Assembly (NCBI GenBank): GCA_019359375.1
Contig: JAHHHL010000039.1
Span: forward strand, 1 to 62,747
Direction of reading: 5' to 3'
DNA length: 62,747 nucleotides
Origin: Lyngbya sp. HA4199-MV5
Lineage (GTDB): Bacteria > Cyanobacteriota > Cyanobacteriia > Leptolyngbyales > Leptolyngbyaceae
Part shown: one piece after another, positions 17,523 through 26,978 of the stretch
Position numbering within the stretch: the stretch's first letter is position 1
How the letters are laid out: each line of letters starts with the position of its first letter
Translations under genes and position numbers: made by a program
The notes under the pieces: model-generated
Database searches by the model: none
Seen by the model: the letters and a program-made list of their open reading frames with translations, nothing else
What the model was told of the DNA's origin: nothing

Positions 17523-18512
17523 ATGAGACTTGCAATGAAAACGAAAGCAAAGGATAAAAGCCCTGCTATCCCTCAGAGCGAAGGAAACGACCTCTTAGAA
17601 AAGCCACTTAAAACGAAAGACAAGAAAAAGCTGAAGAAACAAGAGCAAGCACAACCGAAAGCCCAAAAACAAGCCAAACTTCAAGCCAAAGAGCGACGCA
17701 TATTCCACCATATTTCTGAAGCAGAGGGCAGCTCTAAGCTATCCGATAAAGCGTATGAAAAAGAGTTGGCGACTCTCCAGGTAGAACTGGTGAAAATGCA
17801 GTATTGGGTCAAGCACACGGGTACGCGCATTGTCATTTTGTTTGAAGGGCGGGATGCAGCCGGTAAGGGGGGTACCATTAAGCGCATTACGGAACCTCTC
17901 AACCCTCGTGGTTGCCGTGTCGTGGCACTGGGTACACCGAGCGATCGCGAAAAAACAGAATGGTATTTTCAGCGGTACATTGCCCATTTACCCGCAGCGG
18001 GTGAAATTGTGTGTTTCGATCGCAGTTGGTATAACCGTGCCGGAGTTGAGCATGTGATGGGCTTTTGCACGGATGAGCAATATCAGGAATTTATGCAAAC
18101 CTGCCCAGAATTTGAGCGCATGTTGGTGCGATCGGGCATCATTTTGCTAAAATATTGGTTTTCCGTCAGTGATGATGAGCAAGAGCGACGGTTTCAATCA
18201 CGTTTAACAGATCCAGCGCGTCGCTGGAAACTCAGCCCCATGGATCTTGAATCGCGCGATCGCTGGGTGGAATATTCCCAGGCAAAAGATGCCATGTTTT
18301 CCCACACCAATATTCCTGAAGCACCCTGGTTTACGGTAGAAGCCGACGACAAAAAGCGCGCTCGCCTCAATTGCATCAGCCATTTTTTAAGCAAGATTCC
18401 CTATATTGATATGACCCCGGAACCGTTAGAGCTACCCAAACGCAGGAGCGCCCCCCACGACTACGTGCGCCCACCCCGCAATGAGCAATTTTTTGTGCCC
18501 CAGGTATATTAA
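17523..18512 (+). CDS. ppk2: Polyphosphate kinase 2 family protein
   Basis: 329 residues transferring phosphate between polyphosphate and nucleotides. Walker A is seen in FEGRDAAGKGGTIKRI (about residues 105-120); the Walker B/lid region includes VCFDRSWYNRAGVEHVMGF (near 162-180). The C-terminus DYVRPPRNEQFFVPQVY has the single-domain PPK2 look. The first ~60 residues are a Lys/Gln/Ala-rich extension with KKLKKQEQAQPKAQKQ. An alternative start at the ATG four codons on (17535) is equally possible, as neither has a well-spaced ribosome site. The PPK2 class (ADP- or GDP-directed) is not resolved. Confidence 0.9.
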   Translation: MRLAMKTKAKDKSPAIPQSEGNDLLEKPLKTKDKKKLKKQEQAQPKAQKQAKLQAKERRIFHHISEAEGSSKLSDKAYEKELATLQVELVKMQYWVKHTGTRIVILFEGRDAAGKGGTIKRITEPLNPRGCRVVALGTPSDREKTEWYFQRYIAHLPAAGEIVCFDRSWYNRAGVEHVMGFCTDEQYQEFMQTCPEFERMLVRSGIILLKYWFSVSDDEQERRFQSRLTDPARRWKLSPMDLESRDRWVEYSQAKDAMFSHTNIPEAPWFTVEADDKKRARLNCISHFLSKIPYIDMTPEPLELPKRRSAPHDYVRPPRNEQFFVPQVY

Positions 18513-18639
18513 TGCACGGCAGCCCACACCTATCTTTATCGGACTTTTTCTTGTACGGATGAATGGCCGTTCGCCCCTTTAGAAGACCAAATTTTCGATC
18601 TTATTCAATCTGCCATCCTCAGCAATCACTGCTGCAAGG

Positions 18640-19830
18640 TTAGATCCAGGGTTCGTCGTCATCAGGGTCAGGCACCTCTGCACTGGGCTTTTGTGGCTGA
18701 CCTGGGTTACGGTTTTGAGGAGGAGACGCGATCGCAGGCGAAGCAGCCACAGCGGTATCATCGATCCAGGGTTCATCATCAATCCAGGGTGCGTCATCGT
18801 CCTCCAAATTAGTCGGATCGGATGCATTCGTGAGATCTGAGTGCGTGGTTGCAGAAGCGGTAGACTCACTCACGGAGTCCGAAGGAGCGGTCGGTTGCAG
18901 CGGTGAAGTCGCTGACGCATCTGCCGTCACAGGCTCAAGGATTTCTTTTGCTTGCACGGTCAACGTTTGAATGCCGTCTTCAACCTGTTCACTCAGGCTA
19001 TAAAAGCCATCTTCAAATTGTTCGCCAAAGGTTTGAGTGCGTTCTTTCATGCGATCGGTCAGGTTCTGGCTGTTTTCGCGTGCCTGTTCCACGATCGTTT
19101 GGGCTTCTTCTTGCAGTTGCTCATTGATGCTGTGGATAGTTTCCTGAGCTTGCTGGGAAAGCGATCGTGCCCGCTCTTTCAACTGTTCCGTAAGAGATTG
19201 AAAGCGACCTTTTGCTTGTTCCGTAGCAGCTTGTGCTTGTTTGGAGAGCGATCGCAATTCTTCCGTCGCGTGGCTATAATCTTCCTTCAACACCGATGTA
19301 GCTTTCGTCAACACCTGCTTGATGCCACTGTGGTACACCCCAAGGGCTTGACCCGCCGCTTCCGTCACCAGCACTCGCCTGCGTCCTATGCTAAGTATTT
19401 TGGGCGGGGGCAGCTGGTACAGATCGCCTGCAATGCCCGCCCAACCGCTAGAGGCGAGTAGGTAGTGGCTGATGACACCTGTTTTGAAGTTGAACACGTA
19501 ATCGGTGATTTTGCCAATTTTATTGCCCGTATCGCTCCACACTTCGCACTGGAGCAATGTTTCAAGCTGGCGCACTTTAGTTGCGTCCGTCTCTTCGGGC
19601 TGGTTTTGAGTCAAAACACCGTTAGACCCCAGTGTGCTGATTTGAGCAAGCTTGAAGGCAGTTTTCTTCGCGCCAAAGGCACCCCCTTTGCAGACAAACC
19701 CCAACACCCGATGAGCAGAAGGATACATCCACATCACCTCGACGCGCCCTAGCTCTTCCATCGTGGTGCGATCGAGCACTAACTGGTTGAGTAAATCGCT
19801 TTGCCGGATTACGTCTGGTACGGTTGTCAT
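18640..19830 (-). CDS. PRC-barrel protein with long coiled-coil and acidic tail
   Basis: About 396 residues starting MTTVPDVIRQS; I prefer this ATG (19830) to one 17 codons upstream. Two PRC-barrel-like units occupy residues ~1-170 (VLDRTTMEELGRVEVMW and LLQCEVWSDTGNKIGKITDY). Then comes a ~150-residue amphipathic coiled coil with 11- to 15-residue periodicity (SLTEQLKERARSLSQQAQE). The C-terminus is disordered with three acidic modules ending in PWI: DDDAPWI, DDEPWI and a final DDDEPWI at the very end. PRC barrels often bind partners at membranes or RNA. The repeated DD-PWI peptides look like a docking signal; this is inference. Confidence 0.8.
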   Translation of the reverse strand: MTTVPDVIRQSDLLNQLVLDRTTMEELGRVEVMWMYPSAHRVLGFVCKGGAFGAKKTAFKLAQISTLGSNGVLTQNQPEETDATKVRQLETLLQCEVWSDTGNKIGKITDYVFNFKTGVISHYLLASSGWAGIAGDLYQLPPPKILSIGRRRVLVTEAAGQALGVYHSGIKQVLTKATSVLKEDYSHATEELRSLSKQAQAATEQAKGRFQSLTEQLKERARSLSQQAQETIHSINEQLQEEAQTIVEQARENSQNLTDRMKERTQTFGEQFEDGFYSLSEQVEDGIQTLTVQAKEILEPVTADASATSPLQPTAPSDSVSESTASATTHSDLTNASDPTNLEDDDAPWIDDEPWIDDTAVAASPAIASPPQNRNPGQPQKPSAEVPDPDDDEPWI

Positions 19831-20364
19831 CTTGCCTCTCGCACTCCTGGTTGCAAACGGTGTACATCCAGATGGGGTCAAACGTTAGTCTATCTCCCTT
19901 AATTTTATGCCGCCTGAAGCGGAGTTGCTGACAGAAGCGCTTCGATCGCCACGATCAAACCCATCAGGTGCCTGGTTTATGCACGGGGACAATACGCCAC
20001 ATCTAGAACAACCAGAGGCAATGGCTGAAGCTCTTCTTGTAAATAGATGTAACAAAAACATCTAATCTACACTTAATACATCGGAAAATGCATGTATGCA
20101 CAACACGCTGAGACGACCTTCGAGGCGATCTTGATTCCTTAACACGCACGCACATGAGTCTGAGGGTGAAAGGGCTACGTGCTGTACGCTACACGCAAAT
20201 TTGGGTCAGAGGTGTTAACAAGAGATGAACTTGGGGTTAGCACTCTGATCCTGGTTCGATTTAAAGATCCGTTGGGCTGGAAAAGATGGCTTTTCGAGCC
20301 AGCCGCGGATGGGACATCGTTCCAACTTTGATGACGCTACTGTATATCGGTGTGAGGAGTTTTC
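19831..20364. other. Intergenic region, divergent promoters expected
   Basis: 534 bases between two divergent genes. No RNA gene, repeat block or MITE was recognised; several HIP1-like words are present near 19920-19960. Confidence 0.5.
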
Positions 20365-20889
20365 ATGCTTGAGGCGATCGCACGTACATTTTTTAGCCCA
20401 CTGCTCGTTGCCTGGTTACTGCTGGTGCTGGGCGATTGTTTGTCTACCTTTTGCTATCACGTTCCCGAACATGTGTTTGGCAGCCTTCATCTCAAAACAC
20501 ACCATTCTGCCAAGAAGACGTTTCGGCACTACGCCATCTTGACGTTCAATCTCCAGGTTTTGCTCGACGGGCTGCTTGGAGCGTTGCCGTATCTCTTGAT
20601 GGCTGCTGCGCTGTGGCCGTTCTCGCCGATCGGCGTAGTCGGTGGACTCCTGTTTGGTCAGGTTCATGTTTGGTGGCGACACGTCACCGCAATCGGTTGG
20701 CAAACCCCAAAGCCGATCGCGCTGCTGTGCCAGGTGCTCTTCATCACCACACCAGAACAGCACTGGTTGCACCATCAAAAAACCAACATGGGCTTTGGCG
20801 ACATTTTCACCTTTTTTGATCAACCTGCCAGAGCGTGGATGCGCTTCCTACGCTGGATTCGACTTTATCGCCGCTATTTGCCTGTGTAA
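20365..20889 (+). CDS. Fatty acid hydroxylase/sterol desaturase-like membrane protein
   Basis: 174 residues with membrane segments at ~10-30 and ~65-100 and histidine clusters typical of di-iron membrane hydroxylases: HLKTHHSAKKTFRHY (about 42-56), QVHVWWRH (near 115) and HWLHHQKTNMGFGDIF (near 142). These fit the HxxHH boxes of the superfamily, which hydroxylate or desaturate lipids using O2. The order of His boxes is compatible with a short member. The substrate is unknown. The small phosphatase-like gene follows 75 bases downstream on the same strand. Confidence 0.75.
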   Translation: MLEAIARTFFSPLLVAWLLLVLGDCLSTFCYHVPEHVFGSLHLKTHHSAKKTFRHYAILTFNLQVLLDGLLGALPYLLMAAALWPFSPIGVVGGLLFGQVHVWWRHVTAIGWQTPKPIALLCQVLFITTPEQHWLHHQKTNMGFGDIFTFFDQPARAWMRFLRWIRLYRRYLPV

Positions 20890-20964
20890 CGATCTGGCAC
20901 GTCAGGCTGGCATGTCAGGAACGATCGCGCCCTGCACCCTTCTTTTACCGTTTGGAAAACCAAC

Positions 20965-21411
20965 ATGACTGACATCAAAAAACTCAACGATGACTTTAGC
21001 GTCGCAGGGCAAGTGACTCCAGATGATCTGAAACAAGCTGCTACGGAAGGCTTTAAGTCGGTGCTCAATCTACGATCGCCAGCAGAAACAGGCGTACTCT
21101 CTGATGAGCAGCAGCAGGCAGAAGCCCTGGGCTTGGACTACACCAATGCGCCTATTGCACCCACAAATGATCATGATGACGCTATCGATCAGGTGCTTTG
21201 GGAACTGGACAACTTGCCAAAGCCAGTGCTGGTGCATTGTGGGCTAGGTGCTCGCGCAGGCGCGATCGCGCTGATTTCAACGGCTGTCAGCAATGGCTGG
21301 ACGCTGGAGGAACTAACGGCAAAAGCCAATGAATTGGGCGTACCGTTAGAGCAAGCCTTCCTCAAGCAGTTTATTCAGAAGACCTTTGGCGATCAGTCGC
21401 GATCGACATGA
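20965..21411 (+). CDS. Dual-specificity phosphatase-like protein (DUF442/beta-lactamase-hydrolase type)
   Basis: 148 residues. The N-terminus ITDDFSVAGQ-like stretch (KKLNDDFSVAGQVTPDD), NLRSPAE and the P-loop VLVHCGLGARAGAIAL (Cys near residue 92) match the phosphatase-like domain of the DUF442 family, which uses C-x4-R rather than C-x5-R. These proteins are linked to sulfide or thiol metabolism in some bacteria; no rhodanese or metallo-beta-lactamase partner is fused here. MITE copy D follows 88 bases after the stop. Confidence 0.8.
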   Translation: MTDIKKLNDDFSVAGQVTPDDLKQAATEGFKSVLNLRSPAETGVLSDEQQQAEALGLDYTNAPIAPTNDHDDAIDQVLWELDNLPKPVLVHCGLGARAGAIALISTAVSNGWTLEELTAKANELGVPLEQAFLKQFIQKTFGDQSRST

Positions 21412-21498
21412 GTGCATGAGTCAACTACTGGGCGAGAGCGATCGGCAGTGGGCTAACAACTCGTGGTGAGCAGTTTCATCAAAGCGAAGGGTTTCTTA

Positions 21499-21629
21499 CT
21501 AGGGCGTGTTATCAATTAGCTCCGAAACCTTGCAATATCAGCAGTGCCACGCCCGTCCCGACACACCAGGCTAGGGGCTGAAAACCTTTCTGCAAGCAAT
21601 GTGTAGTAGTAATTGATGACAGCCCCTAG
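21499..21629 (+). mobile_element. MITE family 1, copy D
   Basis: CTAGGGCGTGTTATCAATTA at the left end and TAATTGATGACAGCCCCTAG at the right. The right CTAG, read on the minus strand, is the TAG stop of the redoxin gene. Confidence 0.93.
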
Positions 21630-22168
21630 ATGCGATCGACCGCCTTCAGCAGCGTCTCAACACTGGCATTGTGGTCTAAAAACGAGAAGAGATGCTTGTA
21701 GCGCAGTTGCCCGACTTTGTTTAGCACAAATTGGGCTGGCAGCGGTGCGCCAAGCGCTTGTCCAGTCTGATATGCCCGAAAGGTCTTGCCACCTGGATCG
21801 CTGAGCAAGGGCATTTTTAAGCCGAGATCCTGGATGACTGTTTTGCTCTGCCGTGGGTCAGTGCTGGTAATCATCAACAGTTCTACGTCACGATCGAGAA
21901 ATTCTTCATACGCCTCGTTCAGCGCCTTGATGTGTGGAAAGCAAAAGGGGCAATACTGCTTTTCGGTAAAGATGCGCGTAAAAGCGAGCACCACAGGTCT
22001 GCGTCGGCGAAAATCGGTCAGGTTTACCGATCGCCCGTTTGTCACATCTGGCAACTCAAAGTTAGGCGTAATCATGCCCTTTGCCAGCGCGTTCGTTGCG
22101 GGGATGGGCAAGAAATGATTGAAAAACCGTTGATTAAAGAGTCCGCTAAAATCCGTAGACGTGAGCAT
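21626..22168 (-). CDS. Redoxin (AhpC/TSA) family protein
   Basis: 180 residues with a peroxiredoxin-like thioredoxin fold: PNFELPDVTNGRSVNL (about 35-50), the active-site region FTEKQYCPFCFPHIKAL with two Cys in CPFC (near 68-80), and a cis-Pro region LGAPLPAQFVL. It resembles peroxiredoxin-like proteins common in cyanobacteria that act with thioredoxin. Its stop codon TAG lies in the end of MITE copy D, so the native C-terminus may have been VDRI or may have been shortened by the insertion. Confidence 0.8.
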   Translation of the reverse strand: MLTSTDFSGLFNQRFFNHFLPIPATNALAKGMITPNFELPDVTNGRSVNLTDFRRRRPVVLAFTRIFTEKQYCPFCFPHIKALNEAYEEFLDRDVELLMITSTDPRQSKTVIQDLGLKMPLLSDPGGKTFRAYQTGQALGAPLPAQFVLNKVGQLRYKHLFSFLDHNASVETLLKAVDRI

Positions 22169-22315
22169 GGGCGAGGAATCTAAGATAGTACTGCGTTTAG
22201 CTTGATTTTAGATGAAACGAGTGTTGCGGTGTGTCCACGGTGCAACAAGTTACTTAAAGGCTAAAGGCTAAAGACTGCTCAAACCAACGTCATCGATCGC
22301 AGGCGAGGGCGATCA

Positions 22316-23584
22316 ATGCGCTTCTCACAAGGATCATTCACAATGTTTGCCAGGTTACGACGACTGATCGATCGCTTTTTTAATAGAGCAAGAACGATTA
22401 ATAACGAGCCGCTGAATAAGGTCAGCCTGATCGTTATTATTTTGATTGATATTTTCATCTTAGTGAATGTTTTCACAGGACTGGGTGATATCAGCCGCTG
22501 GCATTTGAGTCCATCTGAATCATACCCGTGCTATGCAGAGTGGCAAGCCTACCGGACTCAGCCTAAAAACGATAAAGAGTACGAAATGCTGCGGCGATCG
22601 TTGCCCGATGAGTTTGGCGCTGAATTGCCTTTTCAACAAACCTACGCGCAAGCTGGGCAAGGGCATCTCGGCAAGGTTTCTGAGGTGTGTTTAAGCTATG
22701 CAGTTGCTAAAGACAAGCTAAACACACCTGCAAATCAACAGCTACTCAAAACGGTTAATCAGAAGCAATCTAGCATTGCAAAACTTGAGCAAAGTAATCA
22801 AACCATTCGTTCCGAGTACGACTCAACGCTGCTAGAAAAAATTGCGAATCAGCCGCGAGAACAGTCCATCAATTCAGTAGGTGCAGAAAAGGCAAAGCAA
22901 ACTCTGGAGCAAAATCAGCGTCAGATCGGCACATTGAAGAACGAGGTTGGGGCGCTTAAAAAGGAGCTGCTGGAAAAGCCAGAAAGCGCTGCTTTTATCG
23001 CAGTTCTCAACGAGAATGAACGATTCAACACGGTTGAAAAAGGCTATCAACACGCATCGTTCTGGTATCCCAGTATTCAATTTGCGTTTCAGGCATTCTT
23101 TCTTCTACCGCTGATTGTTGCCGCCTTAGCCGTTCATGCCTTTGCTCTGCGTCGAGGCTATGGTTTAGTGGCGCTAATTAGCTGGCATTTGCTGGTCATC
23201 TTTTTTATTCCCCTCATTTTTAAGCTGTTTGAGTTTCTACAAGTAGGGGTGATCTTTCAATTTCTAGTTAATGTTCTTACGGCTCTGTTTAGCGGGTTGC
23301 TGTTTCTCGTTAGCTACCTTTATATTCTGCTCATTCCCCTGATTGGCTTTGCGCTGATTAAGTTTTTTCAACGCATTGTGTTTAATGCCAAACGGCAGGC
23401 GGCTGGTAGAGTACAGCGATCGCGCTGTCTGCGCTGTGCAAAAACAATTCGCCATCACGATAGCTACTGCCCGCACTGTGGCTACGATCAGTACATGGAA
23501 TGTCAAAACTGCCATGCACCGACTTACAAGCATTTGCCCCACTGCCGAGAGTGCGGACAGCCGCAAGATCTCGGTCAATTTTAG
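22316..23584 (+). CDS. Membrane protein with C-terminal double zinc ribbon
   Basis: 422 residues. One membrane helix near residues 38-58 (VSLIVIILIDIFILVNVF), then an extracytoplasmic-type region with a coiled coil (residues ~140-225, KLEQSNQTIRSEYDS...), then four or so membrane helices (about 245-345). A C-terminal zinc ribbon pair follows with CLRCAKTIRHHDSYCPHCG and CQNCHAPTYKHLPHCRECG. The start at 22316 has GAGGG at a suitable distance; an ATG at 22343 is the alternative. I do not recognise a named family. The zinc ribbons would be cytoplasmic. Confidence 0.7.
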   Translation: MRFSQGSFTMFARLRRLIDRFFNRARTINNEPLNKVSLIVIILIDIFILVNVFTGLGDISRWHLSPSESYPCYAEWQAYRTQPKNDKEYEMLRRSLPDEFGAELPFQQTYAQAGQGHLGKVSEVCLSYAVAKDKLNTPANQQLLKTVNQKQSSIAKLEQSNQTIRSEYDSTLLEKIANQPREQSINSVGAEKAKQTLEQNQRQIGTLKNEVGALKKELLEKPESAAFIAVLNENERFNTVEKGYQHASFWYPSIQFAFQAFFLLPLIVAALAVHAFALRRGYGLVALISWHLLVIFFIPLIFKLFEFLQVGVIFQFLVNVLTALFSGLLFLVSYLYILLIPLIGFALIKFFQRIVFNAKRQAAGRVQRSRCLRCAKTIRHHDSYCPHCGYDQYMECQNCHAPTYKHLPHCRECGQPQDLGQF

Positions 23585-23667
23585 ATCTGTGTCAGTTTAG
23601 GAGGGACGACGATCGCCGCCGCATATTTGTTACGCTTTTGTAACAAGTCTGTTTCGCAGGTTACGCA

Positions 23668-24612
23668 ATGGCTTTGCTGGATGTTCGGCAGTTGCACAAG
23701 TCCTACCGCGCTCAGGGCAACCGCATTCATGCCGTGCAGGATGTGTCGCTTCAGATTGGTGCCAATCAAGTGTTGGCTTTTCTGGGTCCGAATGGTGCGG
23801 GCAAAACGACGACGATTAAGATGATTGCGGGCTTGGTGTTGCCCGATCGCGGCACGGTGAGCATTGCAGGGCGTGATCCACACCGGGATGCCCAAGCGCT
23901 GCGATCGGTGGGAGCCGTTCTAGAGGGGAGCCGAAACCTTTACTGGCGGCTCACCCCAGCCGAAAATTTGGAGTATTTTGCGGTGCTGCGGGGACTGTCT
24001 CGACGGGTAGCACGGCAGCGATCGCGGGCATTGCTCGATCGCTTTGAGCTGAGCCACAAGAGTAGAACGAATGTGCAAAAGCTGTCGCGGGGGATGCAGC
24101 AAAAGGTAGCGATCGCCGTAGCGCTGATTCACGAACCGCCGCTGCTGTTACTGGATGAGCCAACGCTGGGATTGGATGTAGAAGCGACTCAAACCGTTAA
24201 ACGTCTGGTGCGTGAAATTGCCAGCGAAGGGCGCGCCATTCTCTTAACAACGCATCAGCTTGATATTGCGGAGGAATTGTCCGATCGAGTTGCCATTATC
24301 AACCAGGGCAGCATTGTAACGGAACAGGCGACCGAGGCATTGATTCAACAGTTTTCGAGAGCGGTGTATCGGGTGGAGCTGTCAGAGTTGCCGGACGATC
24401 GCCTCACCAAGCTTGTCAACCTGGGAGCACTGGTTGAAGGCACCACCGTTCACATTCCCGACCCAGCCTTACTCTATCCAGTGCTGGACATTCTGAACCC
24501 GATGCCGATCGCTCGACTGGAAACAGAACGGGCAACGCTGACGGACATCTTTTTGAAGCTAACGCAGACGACTCCTGCCAAAGAAACCACGATCGGAGAC
24601 AGCCATGCTTGA
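23668..24612 (+). CDS. ABC transporter ATP-binding protein (ABC-2 type)
   Basis: 314 residues: Walker A FLGPNGAGKTTTIKMI (about 37-52), signature KLSRGMQQKVAIAVALI (near 138), Walker B PLLLLDEPTLGLDVEA (near 158) and switch His in LLTTHQLDIAEELSDR. The C-terminal ~90 residues are the variable domain of multidrug/antibiotic-type exporters. The last eight bases overlap the permease gene (ATGCTTGA), showing coupled translation. The substrate is not evident. Confidence 0.9.
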   Translation: MALLDVRQLHKSYRAQGNRIHAVQDVSLQIGANQVLAFLGPNGAGKTTTIKMIAGLVLPDRGTVSIAGRDPHRDAQALRSVGAVLEGSRNLYWRLTPAENLEYFAVLRGLSRRVARQRSRALLDRFELSHKSRTNVQKLSRGMQQKVAIAVALIHEPPLLLLDEPTLGLDVEATQTVKRLVREIASEGRAILLTTHQLDIAEELSDRVAIINQGSIVTEQATEALIQQFSRAVYRVELSELPDDRLTKLVNLGALVEGTTVHIPDPALLYPVLDILNPMPIARLETERATLTDIFLKLTQTTPAKETTIGDSHA

Positions 24613-25378
24613 ACTGTTTTTTGCAGAACTCACGCGAGCGGGGATTCAGTTTCGGCGGTATCTGTTTGAGTCGATCGGCGGCATTGTTATTTCGACCTCA
24701 GTATTCTACGGTCTGTTCTTGAGTGCCAGCTATATTGCAGGACCAGGGCTACAGTTTGGCAATCGGCTGGATGCCATCATTGTGGGCTATGTGCTGTGGA
24801 CGCTGGTGCTGTTTATCATGGCAAATATTTCGGGTACGCTCCAGCGCGAAGCACAGACAGGTACGCTAGAACAACTTTTCATTTCGCCCTTCAGTGCGTC
24901 GCAGGTCTTTCTCACGCGAGCGGTGGCGGATCTGCTGCTGCAATCAGGGTTGATCGCGGCAATTCTGGTCATTATTATGACGCTCACAGGTCGATGGCTT
25001 GCCTTTCCGCTGAGCCTCTGGCTACCGCTGCTGACCGTGCTACTGGGTGCTTATGGTCTCTCGTTTGCGATCGGTTCTCTGGCGCTCATCGTCAAGCGTA
25101 TTCAGCAGGTGTTGGGCATTTTTCAGTTTGCGCTGCTGTTTTTGATGAGTGTTCCCACAGAAGAATGGACGGGCGGGATGCGTGTCATCGGCAACCTTCT
25201 ACCGATGAGTCCCGGTGCAGGGCTATTGCGTGACGTAATGGCGCGACAACAATCCCTGAATCTCTCGCAGCTTGGCATTGCACTGGTGAATGGTGGGGTA
25301 TATTTTGCGATCGGTCTGTTGCTCTTTCGCTGGGCAGAACGCCAAACCAAACGCCGCGGCAACCTCAGCGATTACTAG
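24605..25378 (+). CDS. ABC-2 type transporter permease
   Basis: 257 residues with six membrane helices and the ABC-2 permease look (QREAQTGTLEQLFISPF in the coupling region near residues 79-95). It forms an exporter with the preceding ATPase, overlapping it by eight bases. The gene ends GAT TAC TAG, where the TAG belongs to the left CTAG of MITE copy E. Confidence 0.88.
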   Translation: MLELFFAELTRAGIQFRRYLFESIGGIVISTSVFYGLFLSASYIAGPGLQFGNRLDAIIVGYVLWTLVLFIMANISGTLQREAQTGTLEQLFISPFSASQVFLTRAVADLLLQSGLIAAILVIIMTLTGRWLAFPLSLWLPLLTVLLGAYGLSFAIGSLALIVKRIQQVLGIFQFALLFLMSVPTEEWTGGMRVIGNLLPMSPGAGLLRDVMARQQSLNLSQLGIALVNGGVYFAIGLLLFRWAERQTKRRGNLSDY

Positions 25379-25505
25379 GGCGCGCCATCAATTAGCTCCA
25401 AAACCTTGCGGTATCAGCATGGTCGCGCCCGTCCAAACACACCAGGCTAGGGGCGGGAACCCCTGCTGTTAGTGATGTGTAGTCGTAATTGATGACAGCC
25501 CCTAG
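25375..25505 (+). mobile_element. MITE family 1, copy E
   Basis: CTAGGGCGCGCCATCAATTA at the left end, AATTGATGACAGCCCCTAG at the right. The left CTAG contains the permease stop codon. Confidence 0.93.
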
Positions 25506-25612
25506 TTGGGACGTTTTTTCAAGCGTTCGATCGGGTAAAGCTTGTTTGCCTACAAGTTAGATAGTGGCAGGTCACGCTATGCTAAAGCCAGATTAGATGG
25601 GGTGAAATGTGA

Positions 25613-26404
25613 ATGGCTGAAACCCTGACTCAGACGACAGCGGCTCCCAATGATCTGCCGCCACAGTTTCCCGACCATACCCAACTGCCAGAGTCGGATG
25701 GTTTGTTTGTGAAAAACTTTCAGGAGCATCCCCAAGCTTTAATTTTGACGGACTCGATCGCAACGACTCTGGAGCGAATTCATCCAGACGGGCAATATGC
25801 GATCGGGCAAGACTGCGGTATCTACTGGCGCGAAACGGAACCACCTGAAAAAGGAGCGGAAGCACCAGACTGGTTTTATGTGCCCAACGTGCCACCCAGA
25901 CTACAAGGGGAAATTCGGCGATCGTATGTGTTGTGGCGAGAGTTTATTGCTCCGACGATCGCCCTGGAGTTTGCCTCTGGCGACGGCAGCGAAGAACATG
26001 ATCTCACCCCGCTTTCTTATGCTGATGACAGTGGAATCATCAGACCTGGCAAATTTTGGGTCTATGAACGCATTGTGCGGATTCCGTTCTATGGCATCTT
26101 CTTGATCAACAGCGGTGAGTTGGAGCTGTATGAACTGGTGGGTGGGCAGTATCAACGAATGACTGCAAACAATCGTGGACATTACCCGATCGCGCCAATG
26201 GATGTGGAGATTGGAGTCTGGGAAGGCGCTTATCAGAATCAAGATCAACACTGGTTGCGCTGGTGGAACTTGCAGGGCGATTTACTCCTGACAGGCAGCG
26301 AACGGGCGATCGTGGCAGAGCGTCGAGCCGAATCTGCTGAGGAGAAAGCGGCTAGACTTGCTGAACGATTAAGAGAACTGGGAGTCAATCCAGATTTGGT
26401 TTAG
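25613..26404 (+). CDS. Uma2 family protein (PD-(D/E)xK-like fold)
   Basis: 263 residues resembling the Uma2 family, which is greatly expanded in cyanobacteria and predicted to be a restriction-endonuclease-like fold. Recognised stretches are EAPDWFYVPNVP (the catalytic-Asp region, about 82-93), PTIALEFASGDGSEE (near 117-131) and FWVYERIVRIPFYGIF. The C-terminus is a short charged coil (RRAESAEEKAARLAERLRE), often seen in this family. No biochemical role is established for such stand-alone copies. A truncated relative follows 62 bases downstream. Confidence 0.85.
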   Translation: MAETLTQTTAAPNDLPPQFPDHTQLPESDGLFVKNFQEHPQALILTDSIATTLERIHPDGQYAIGQDCGIYWRETEPPEKGAEAPDWFYVPNVPPRLQGEIRRSYVLWREFIAPTIALEFASGDGSEEHDLTPLSYADDSGIIRPGKFWVYERIVRIPFYGIFLINSGELELYELVGGQYQRMTANNRGHYPIAPMDVEIGVWEGAYQNQDQHWLRWWNLQGDLLLTGSERAIVAERRAESAEEKAARLAERLRELGVNPDLV

Positions 26405-26466
26405 TCATTTGTGGGGATTGCGGTTAGCCTGAGCACGCGATCGCTTGTACATCATCAGGAAACGCC

Positions 26467-26685
26467 ATGACAACCACCACGCGCCGCATGACTCTGGAGG
26501 AATATCTAGACTATGACGATGGGACAGATACTCGCTATGAGTTAGTGAACGGGGAGTTAGCTGAAGTGCCTTCTGAGAGCGATTTGAACAATGAGATTCC
26601 GATGATCCTACTCGTTGCGATCGGTCAATTTGTCAATCCCAGACTTCTGCGACGTGGCACTGAAATTTTGGTCAAGCGCAAGTGA
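26467..26685 (+). pseudogene. Truncated Uma2 family gene
   Basis: 72 residues starting [18 protein letters not shown] and continuing [17 protein letters not shown], the usual N-terminus of Uma2 proteins (typically about 190 residues). It stops at a TGA after LVKRK, before the predicted catalytic part. I see no continuation in the other frames over the next 290 bases, so this is a 3'-deleted remnant rather than a simple frameshift. Unlikely to be functional. Confidence 0.7.
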
Positions 26686-26978
26686 GTAACCGATGACGAT
26701 CGTGGTTCGACGGGTTAATCTGCATTGTTAGAACTGCGATTGCCCTTTCAAGAGAGATAGGAATAGCGATCGCTGCTGTGAATGATAGTGATGGAGATGC
26801 GATCCCCCAAACCAACGATAAACCGCGATCGCGTCTTGGTGTTTCAACAGGGATGGAGCGGTAGCCATACTAAGTTGATGGAGAACTGCATCGCTTAAAC
26901 ACAGAAATTGCGTTGGCATCATCTCCATTACCAACAATAACGGCTAATCTGGTGTCATGTCGTTGCTATTAGCTGCTT

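Noticed and set aside
25290-25472. Open frames reading HQLAPKPCG... here and at 53781-53966
   Set aside because: Both are translations of the MITE family 1 sequence, not genes; the similarity between them simply reflects the repeat.
26728-26937. 69-codon minus-strand frame between truncated Uma2 and the NACHT gene
   Set aside because: No known motif, His/Gln-rich random look and no ribosome site. A toxin-antitoxin remnant was considered but not supported.
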